From Companilactobacillus allii (GTDB taxonomy: Bacteria; Bacillota; Bacilli; Lactobacillales; Lactobacillaceae), in the NCBI RefSeq assembly GCF_001971585.1, contig NZ_CP019323.1, forward strand, positions 1,602,053 through 1,666,052: 64,000 nt of DNA, written 5' to 3'. Under the pieces are notes generated by a model, which made no database searches, had not been told where the DNA came from, and was given only the letters and a program-made list of their open reading frames with translations. A program made the position numbers and the translations under genes. Positions 58,120 to 64,000 of the stretch are shown one piece after another. The stretch's first letter is position 1; every line of letters begins with the position of its first letter.

Positions 58120-59814
58120 ATGGATTCAAAGAAGTTAATAGTAAGTACATTAATGAAAGTTTTACCTGACGAAATTACTGAAGAACAAATTGAAAAATTA
58201 ATTGAAAAACCTAAGACATCTGATTTAGGTGATTATGCTTTCCCAACGTTTATCTTGGCAAAGTCATTACACAAAGCACCAAATATGATTGCGGAAGATT
58301 TAGTTGGACAAATTGATTCTACAGGATTTGAGAAAGTTGTTAATACTGGCGCATATATCAACTTCTTCTTGGATAAGGCTGAGTTTGCCAATGCAGTATT
58401 ACATGACGTTTTAAGTAAAAATGATAAATATGGTAATCAAAACGAGGGTATGGGTGGAAATGTTCCCATCGATATGTCATCTCCTAATATTGCAAAGCCT
58501 ATGTCAATGGGACATTTACGTTCAACTGTTATTGGTAATTCAATTGCTAAAATTGAAAGTAAATTAGGTTATCAACCAATTAAAATCAACCATTTGGGTG
58601 ACTGGGGAACTCAATTCGGTAAGTTGATCGTTGGATATAAAATGTGGGGTTCAGAAGAAGAAGTTGAAGCTGATCCTATAAATAATTTATTGAAGTATTA
58701 TGTGCGTTTCCATAAAGAAGCCGAAGAAAAGCCAGAGCTTGATGATCAAGCACGTGCTTGGTTCAAAAAGATGGAAGATGGAAATGAAGAAGCACTTAAA
58801 TTATGGTCATGGTTCAAAGAATTATCATTAAAGGAATTCAATCGTATCTATGATCGTTTAGGAGTTAAGTTTGACCACTATACTGGTGAGTCATTTTATA
58901 ACGATAAGATGGATGCAATCGTTGAGACTCTTGAAGAGAAGAATCTATTAGTTGAGAGTCGTGGTGCTGAAATCGTTGATTTATCCGAATATGATTTGTC
59001 ACCTGCTTTAATTAAGAAGACTGATGGAGCAACACTTTACATCACTCGTGATCTTGCAGCCGCTAAGTATCGTAAGGATACATTTGACTTTGTTAAATCA
59101 CTATACGTTGTTGGTAGTGAACAAAGTGAGCATTTTAAAAAGCTTAAGATTGTTTTGAAGAAGATGGGATACGATTGGTCAGATGATATCCATCATATCG
59201 AATTTGGTCTTATTACAACTGGCGGTAAGAAGCTTTCAACTCGTAAGGGACGTGTTATTTTATTGGAGAATGTCCTTCAAGATGCTGTTGAATTAGCTAA
59301 GAAACAAATTAATGAAAAGAACCCTAATTTGAAGAATAAAGATGCTGTTGCTGAATCTGTTGGTGTTGGAGCTGTTGTCTTCCATGATTTGAAGAATGAA
59401 AGACGAGACAGTTTTGACTTTAATCTAGAAGAAGTTGTTCGTTTTGAGGGTGAGACTGGTCCTTATGTTCAATATACTAATGCACGTGCATTGAGTATTT
59501 TAAGAAAAGCTGGCAACATTGATTTTTCTGAAAATGATGAATTATTAATTGATGATCCAAATGCTTGGGACACAATTAAGTTGTTACAAGAGTTCCCAGA
59601 AGTTATTGCCCGTGCCGGACGTATATATGAACCATCAGTTATTGCTAAATATTCATTGAAACTTGCTAAGAGCTTCAATCAATATTACGCACATAGCAAG
59701 ATCCTTGCTGAAGATACTGGATTGAAAGCAAGATTATCTGTTGTTAAGGCAGTTTCCATTGTTTTACAAGAATCACTTAACTTATTAGGTGTTAAAGCAC
59801 CAGAAGAAATGTAG
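58120..59814 (+). CDS. argS: Arginyl-tRNA synthetase
   Basis: 564 residues, class I enzyme charging tRNA-Arg. The HIGH-like motif is PNIAKPMSMGHLRSTVIGNS, the KMSKS counterpart is KKLSTRKGRVILLENVL, and the DALR-type anticodon-binding end includes YTNARALSILRKAG and YYAHSKIL. The additional N-terminal domain is normal for ArgS. CGGAGGAGG precedes the ATG directly after the T-box terminator. Next to arcABC, it links arginine supply to use. Confidence 0.97.
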   Translation: MDSKKLIVSTLMKVLPDEITEEQIEKLIEKPKTSDLGDYAFPTFILAKSLHKAPNMIAEDLVGQIDSTGFEKVVNTGAYINFFLDKAEFANAVLHDVLSKNDKYGNQNEGMGGNVPIDMSSPNIAKPMSMGHLRSTVIGNSIAKIESKLGYQPIKINHLGDWGTQFGKLIVGYKMWGSEEEVEADPINNLLKYYVRFHKEAEEKPELDDQARAWFKKMEDGNEEALKLWSWFKELSLKEFNRIYDRLGVKFDHYTGESFYNDKMDAIVETLEEKNLLVESRGAEIVDLSEYDLSPALIKKTDGATLYITRDLAAAKYRKDTFDFVKSLYVVGSEQSEHFKKLKIVLKKMGYDWSDDIHHIEFGLITTGGKKLSTRKGRVILLENVLQDAVELAKKQINEKNPNLKNKDAVAESVGVGAVVFHDLKNERRDSFDFNLEEVVRFEGETGPYVQYTNARALSILRKAGNIDFSENDELLIDDPNAWDTIKLLQEFPEVIARAGRIYEPSVIAKYSLKLAKSFNQYYAHSKILAEDTGLKARLSVVKAVSIVLQESLNLLGVKAPEEM

Positions 59815-59825
59815 GTTAGTATAAC

Positions 59826-60746
59826 TTGAGTCGAAAACTATTTGTTGAATTATCTGAAATGAAAACTACAGTTCTCGATATTTTATGGTTTATTCTTGCA
59901 GTAAGCTATGCTTATTTGAAATTTAATACCTTCAATTTTATTAATGGAGTATTGGCGCTGATAGCGGTCTTGTTTATTCACTTAATAATTAATTTTCATA
60001 ATAATTATATGGATTATCGCAATTCCAAAGATCTTGATTATCGTCAAAAAACAAGCACCATTGGTATTAATCGTGAGTCACTGGCAGTAGTTAAAAAATG
60101 GATGTACGGTTTGACCATTTTTCCATTATTAATAGGGGCATTTCTAGTTTATAGATCGAGTTGGTTAACGTTAGTGATTGGAGTCATTCTCGTTGGCATT
60201 GGTTTATTGTATTCTGGAGGTCCCAAGCCACTTAATTCAACAATGTTTGGAGAGATAGTGGTGGCTATTGCCATTTCCATTTTCGTTCCGTTGATCTATT
60301 CTTATTTGGGACTAATCGGGATTGGAAAATTTGATTCTAGTTCGGTAATTGATATCGTAATTATTTGTTTACCAAATACATTTGCAATATTTGCCGCACA
60401 GTTATGTAATAACATCTGTGATTTGGAATCTGATGTAAAAAATGGTCGTCATACGTTGGTATATCGTATAGGTAAAACCAATGCATTAAGTTTATTTAAA
60501 GCTAGTTGGGCCTTGACCTTCCTGTTAATTCCTATCTTAGCTTTGTTACAAGTAGTACCTTACATTACGCTGTTAGCGATACTACTTTATCCCTTTATTT
60601 GGGATAAGTTCCAACCATTTTTAAAGGAACAAGTTAAAACGCAAACTTATCCTTTGGTAATTAAAGCCGTAACATTACTAGTGACTGTATATATATTTTT
60701 AATTGCTGTCGGGGCTATTGAAAATATCTTAAGGTCATATTTGTAG
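59826..60746 (+). CDS. UbiA-family prenyltransferase (MenA-like)
   Basis: 306 residues, eight or nine membrane helices. Both Asp-rich UbiA motifs are intact: NFHNNYMDYRNSKDLD and QLCNNICDLESDVKNGRHTL. The pair NNxxDxxxD and GRxTL suits 1,4-dihydroxy-2-naphthoate polyprenyltransferase, which makes demethylmenaquinone, though quinone synthesis genes are not nearby; some lactobacilli keep MenA-like genes to use external precursors. The TTG start at 59826, 12 bases after argS, has a weak ribosome site. Confidence 0.85.
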   Translation: MSRKLFVELSEMKTTVLDILWFILAVSYAYLKFNTFNFINGVLALIAVLFIHLIINFHNNYMDYRNSKDLDYRQKTSTIGINRESLAVVKKWMYGLTIFPLLIGAFLVYRSSWLTLVIGVILVGIGLLYSGGPKPLNSTMFGEIVVAIAISIFVPLIYSYLGLIGIGKFDSSSVIDIVIICLPNTFAIFAAQLCNNICDLESDVKNGRHTLVYRIGKTNALSLFKASWALTFLLIPILALLQVVPYITLLAILLYPFIWDKFQPFLKEQVKTQTYPLVIKAVTLLVTVYIFLIAVGAIENILRSYL

Positions 60747-60772
60747 GTTATGGTAATCAGAAAGATAGCCCT

Positions 60773-60898
60773 AAAGAATCACTCCTAAAACTTCTTTCTG
60801 AACAAAAAAAGAAGTCAGCTAATTTGTCGGGAATTGGCTGGCTTCTTTTTTATTTTCAGAAAAATAATAAAAGTAAAGAATCACTCCTAAAACTTCTT
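60773..60898. repeat. 24-bp direct repeats flanking a terminator
   Basis: An identical 24-bp sequence starting AAAGAATCACTCC and ending AAAACTTCTT occurs at 60773-60796 and 60875-60898. Between them is the terminator GAAGTCAGCTAATT/AATTGGCTGGCTTC plus T tract (60811-60852) that ends the prenyltransferase gene. Confidence 0.75.
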
Positions 60899-60909
60899 GT
60901 AAATATTGC

Positions 60910-61800
60910 TTACGTAAAATTATTTTGAATAAAGCTGACAAAAAAATCGGGTATGTCTGCTTCTGTAGTTTGTATATCTTCAGAAAACGGCTTTACAAAA
61001 ATAAGTTTATAAGCGAACAATAATAGATTACCATGTTTTCCCTCAGGATTATATAGGTTATCGTTAACTATTGGCCAATTATTAGCAGATAAGTGAACTC
61101 TTAATTGATGTGTTCTACCAGTTAGAAGATTCAGTCGCAATAAGGCATAATTATTGTTTTGTTTTATGACTTTATATTTGGTGATGGCGTCTTGACCATC
61201 TTTACTTACTATACGTTTTCTTTTATCATTTGGATCTAAGCCGATTGGCAAGTCTATAGTTCCAGAATCATTTATTGGTGCATTCAATTTTACAATTGCC
61301 AGATACTCTCGGCGAAGAGTTTTTGAACTAAGTTGACGGTCAAAAATAGGGACAAGGTAAGGTGTTTTGGATATTAGGACCAACCCACTGGTGTTCATAT
61401 CTATTCTATGAACCATGAATGGATGACTCTGTGGAGCTAAATATGATTCCACATCGTTCATTAACGAATTATTTTCAGTTGGTAAATTGGGATGTGTTTT
61501 TATACCAGCTTTTTTATTAACGATAATTACATCAGAATCTTCGTAACAGATATTTATTTTGTTTTTACCAGGTAGATATGTCTGATTTTTGGATCGTGGC
61601 GGAAAGTCAAAATTCAGAGTGATTATGTCATCGTTTTTAATTATAGTATTAAATGGTAGATATTTTCCGTTTATATAAATGTCTCTTTGAATACGAAAAA
61701 AATGTTGCCATTTTTTGGGAATTAACCACTTTTGCAATAATTCTCGAATATTAATATCGATTCCATTATTGCCATGATACTTGATTTTCCGGCTATACAT
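60910..61800 (-). CDS. RluA-family pseudouridine synthase
   Basis: 296 residues. It converts uridine to pseudouridine in rRNA or tRNA. Catalytic Asp is in MVHRIDMNTSGLVLISK; other family blocks are AGIKTHPNLPTENNSLMNDV, LRREYLAIVK, GRTHQLRVHLS. The N-terminal 80 residues form a short S4-like RNA-binding part (NIRELLQKWLIPKKWQHFFR, INGKYLPFNTIIKNDDIITL). ATG 61800 follows AAGGAG. Exact target base is unknown. Confidence 0.92.
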   Translation of the reverse strand: MYSRKIKYHGNNGIDINIRELLQKWLIPKKWQHFFRIQRDIYINGKYLPFNTIIKNDDIITLNFDFPPRSKNQTYLPGKNKINICYEDSDVIIVNKKAGIKTHPNLPTENNSLMNDVESYLAPQSHPFMVHRIDMNTSGLVLISKTPYLVPIFDRQLSSKTLRREYLAIVKLNAPINDSGTIDLPIGLDPNDKRKRIVSKDGQDAITKYKVIKQNNNYALLRLNLLTGRTHQLRVHLSANNWPIVNDNLYNPEGKHGNLLLFAYKLIFVKPFSEDIQTTEADIPDFFVSFIQNNFT

Positions 61801-61888
61801 TGATTGAATTCTCCTTAAAAGATTTTTAGTATTTTAAAAACACCATCATAATGTGATAAAATTTGTTCTTATAGCAGAGGTATTAACA

Positions 61889-63970
61889 ATGAATAATAAT
61901 AATGGTTTTTGGGGTTGGTTAAAACCAAAATTACAAATTGTATGGCATTTTGTAAGGAAGTATTGGAGAAGATTCCAATTAACTCGTTGGTTAATTTTAC
62001 TATTCCTAACGCTAGTACTAGTTTTGAGTGTGATTTGGACGTATGACGCCAAGACAGCTAACGTTGAAGATTTGAAATCATCATTACAGACTAAGACAAC
62101 AGTCTACGATAAGGATAATGATGATGCTGGTGAGTTATATGCTAGCAAGGGAACGTATGTGAGTTTAGATAAGATTTCTAAGAATATTCAAAATGCAGTT
62201 ATTTCTACTGAGGATAGAACATTTTGGACTAATCCTGGATTTAGTATTAAAGGATACGCTAGAGCTATTTTGGGTATTTTAATTTATCATCGTATTACCG
62301 GAGGTGGTAGTACTTTAACACAACAATTGGCTAAAAATTCATTGTTGACTCAAAAGCAAACTCTTTCTCGTAAGGGTGAGGAATTATTTTTGTCAATTGA
62401 GATCAATCGTGTGTATTCTAAGAAGAATATTTTGGCCATGTATCTTAATAACGCCTATTTTGGTAATGGTGTGTGGGGAGTACAAGATGCCTCCGAAAAA
62501 TACTTTGGTAAAAGTGCCAGTGAATTAAATGCTGGTGAAGCGGCTGTTTTGGCAGGTACATTAAAAGGTTCAACGATGTATAATCCAATAGATAATATGA
62601 CAAATTCCAAATCTCGTCGAAACTTGGTTCTTGATTTGATGGTTGAAAACAATAAGCTTACTTCATCTCAAGCCACTTATTATAAAAATCAGCCAATAAC
62701 TTTGAATGATAACTATAATAATAGTAATTCATATAAATATCCTTATTTCTTTGATGCAGTAATCGCTGAAGCAGTTGATAAATATGGCATTAGTGAAGAT
62801 GATATTTTGAATAAGGGATATAAAATCTATACGACATTGGATCAAAGTATTCAAAAATCCATGGAGAATTCATTTGATAACAGTTATCTATTCCCAGCTA
62901 ATGCAACGGATGGTACCAAGGTTCAAGGTGCCTCAGTTGCAGTTAATCCAACAAATGGTGGAGTGTTGGGAGTTGTCGGTGGACGTGGTGATCACACGTT
63001 TAGAGGTTTCAATCGTGCGACCCAAATGAAGCGTCAACCAGGATCAACTATTAAGCCATTGGCCGTTTATACTCCGGCTATTGAAAATGGTTATAGTTAT
63101 GATTCACAACTACCAGATCAAGTTACAAGTTTTGGTAAAAATAAATATACACCAACTAATGCTGATGGATTATATCAAGATGAGATTCCGATGTATAAGG
63201 CCTTGGCACAAAGTGAGAATGTACCAGCGGTCGCATTATTGGATAAGATCGGCGTTAAAAAGGGTGTTTCGTCAGTCGAAAACTTTGGAATTAAGGTCCA
63301 CAAGAATGATCAGAATTTAGCATTAGCTCTGGGTGGATTGGAAACAGGTGTCTCACCATTGCAGATGGCAAGAGCCTATACAGCCTTTGCTAACGAAGGT
63401 AAATTGTCCGAAACTCACTTCATAAGAAAGATTGTTGATTCAACAGGGACAGTTATTGTTGATAATACAGACAATTCAACTAAACAAATTATTAGTAAGG
63501 ATACTGCTAAAGAGATGACAAGTATGATGCTTGGTGTCTATAACGAAGGTACTGGTAAAACTGCCAAGCCGACTGGTTATAAGATTGCTGGTAAAACAGG
63601 TAGTACCGAAGTACCTAGTTCATATGGTTATGCAGGGACCAAGGATCAATGGATGATAGGCTATACACCAGATATTGTCGTGGCCAGTTGGATCGGGTTT
63701 GATCAAACTGATAAAGATCACTTCTTATACGGAGTCAGTGAGACTGGAGTAGCTTCGTTGTTTAAGTCTGAAATGACAAATGTTTTGCCATATACAGACC
63801 AAACTAGTTTTGGAGTGAAAGATGCTGCAACCATTGCCAGTGAAGATAGTGATAGCGATAATAATGATGATAACAATGACATCGTTAAATCTTTCCAAGA
63901 TGGAGTAAATAACGTTAAAGACAAAGCCTCGGAATGGTATAATGATGTTAAGAACTTTTTTGGTCAATAG
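61889..63970 (+). CDS. Class A penicillin-binding protein (PBP1A-like)
   Basis: 693 residues. One N-terminal membrane anchor (WLILLFLTLVLVLSVIW), then a GT51 glycosyltransferase (ISTEDRTFWTNPGFS with catalytic Glu, GGSTLTQQLAKNSLL, RVYSKKNILAMYLNNAYFGN) that polymerises lipid II, and a transpeptidase with RQPGSTIKPLAVY (active Ser), AQSENVPAV and IAGKTGSTE. The C-terminus is an acidic Asp/Asn-rich tail. ATG 61889 follows GCAGAGG; a frame from 61853 lacks a ribosome site. It diverges from the pseudouridine synthase gene. Confidence 0.95.
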   Translation: MNNNNGFWGWLKPKLQIVWHFVRKYWRRFQLTRWLILLFLTLVLVLSVIWTYDAKTANVEDLKSSLQTKTTVYDKDNDDAGELYASKGTYVSLDKISKNIQNAVISTEDRTFWTNPGFSIKGYARAILGILIYHRITGGGSTLTQQLAKNSLLTQKQTLSRKGEELFLSIEINRVYSKKNILAMYLNNAYFGNGVWGVQDASEKYFGKSASELNAGEAAVLAGTLKGSTMYNPIDNMTNSKSRRNLVLDLMVENNKLTSSQATYYKNQPITLNDNYNNSNSYKYPYFFDAVIAEAVDKYGISEDDILNKGYKIYTTLDQSIQKSMENSFDNSYLFPANATDGTKVQGASVAVNPTNGGVLGVVGGRGDHTFRGFNRATQMKRQPGSTIKPLAVYTPAIENGYSYDSQLPDQVTSFGKNKYTPTNADGLYQDEIPMYKALAQSENVPAVALLDKIGVKKGVSSVENFGIKVHKNDQNLALALGGLETGVSPLQMARAYTAFANEGKLSETHFIRKIVDSTGTVIVDNTDNSTKQIISKDTAKEMTSMMLGVYNEGTGKTAKPTGYKIAGKTGSTEVPSSYGYAGTKDQWMIGYTPDIVVASWIGFDQTDKDHFLYGVSETGVASLFKSEMTNVLPYTDQTSFGVKDAATIASEDSDSDNNDDNNDIVKSFQDGVNNVKDKASEWYNDVKNFFGQ

Positions 63971-63979
63971 GAGGACTGT

Positions 63980-64000
63980 ATGAATATTTATGATGGCGCC
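63980..64000 (+). CDS. Start of a probable YlbF-family gene (partial)
   Basis: ATG 63980 follows AGGAGG nine bases after the PBP stop. Seven codons are visible (MNIYDGA). YlbF/YmcA proteins of lactobacilli begin with NIYD-like sequence and often follow this PBP gene, so identity is a guess from start and place. Confidence 0.4.

Noticed and set aside
1-64000. CRISPR arrays, rRNA genes and insertion sequences
   Set aside because: No regularly spaced repeats with unique spacers, no rRNA sequence and no transposase gene with inverted ends were seen; the prophage is the only large mobile element.

Overview
The window looks like a low-GC Firmicutes chromosome of the family Lactobacillaceae. The evidence is the arginine deiminase operon, the T-box argS, the YkcB/YkcC-like glycosyltransferase pair, strong AGGAGG ribosome sites and lactobacilli-type phage genes. 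The genus is not certain; Companilactobacillus or a relative is a guess from overall resemblance. It holds two chromosomal arms and one prophage of about 42.8 kb.

Left arm (1-10277): the end of a membrane glycosyltransferase, a GtrB-like GT2 glycosyltransferase, guaC with two purine boxes, glnA with a near-perfect sigma-A promoter, an unusually long LTA-synthase-family protein, a DUF606-type transporter, a 41-residue peptide gene with two cre-like operators, and a Cof-type HAD phosphatase.

Prophage (10278-53076): a siphovirus inserted at the 3' end of a tRNA-Gly gene, with a 14-bp att core (AAGCGAACTACGAG) at both ends. From left to right it has a leftward lysogeny block (tyrosine integrase, membrane protein, ImmA-like peptidase, CI-like repressor), a two-promoter operator region, a structured 5' leader, Cro-like and antirepressor genes, and many small early genes. 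Next come a recombination/replication block (Gp157, a homing-type HNH, a frameshifted helicase, Sak4-like ATPase, DUF669, prim-pol, VapE) ending in twelve 7-bp iterons that look like an origin. After VRR-NUC, DUF1642-like paralogues and an ArpU-type late regulator lies an 800-bp non-coding block with one tRNA and several tRNA-like structures. Packaging, head, tail (HK97 type, with gpG/gpGT frameshift), baseplate and lysis genes follow in standard order. The right end carries lysogenic accessory genes: a Fic-like protein with an altered motif plus a 42-residue partner, two gene sets driven by an exact 46-bp promoter/operator duplication, and a gene broken by an in-frame stop.

Right arm (53077-64000): tRNA-Gly(CCC), a lipoprotein, a cold-shock protein with a long leader, arcABC under a perfect cre site, T-box argS, a MenA-like prenyltransferase, an RluA-family pseudouridine synthase, a class A penicillin-binding protein, and the start of a probable YlbF-family gene.

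Most likely places for undescribed biology: the CI/Cro leader RNA with two mutually exclusive long stems, the tRNA-like cluster, the Fic-like cassette, the paired minus-strand accessory membrane genes with matching promoters, and the split tail-lysin gene with SLAP-like insertions. All family names come from recognising sequence by eye; no database search was run.
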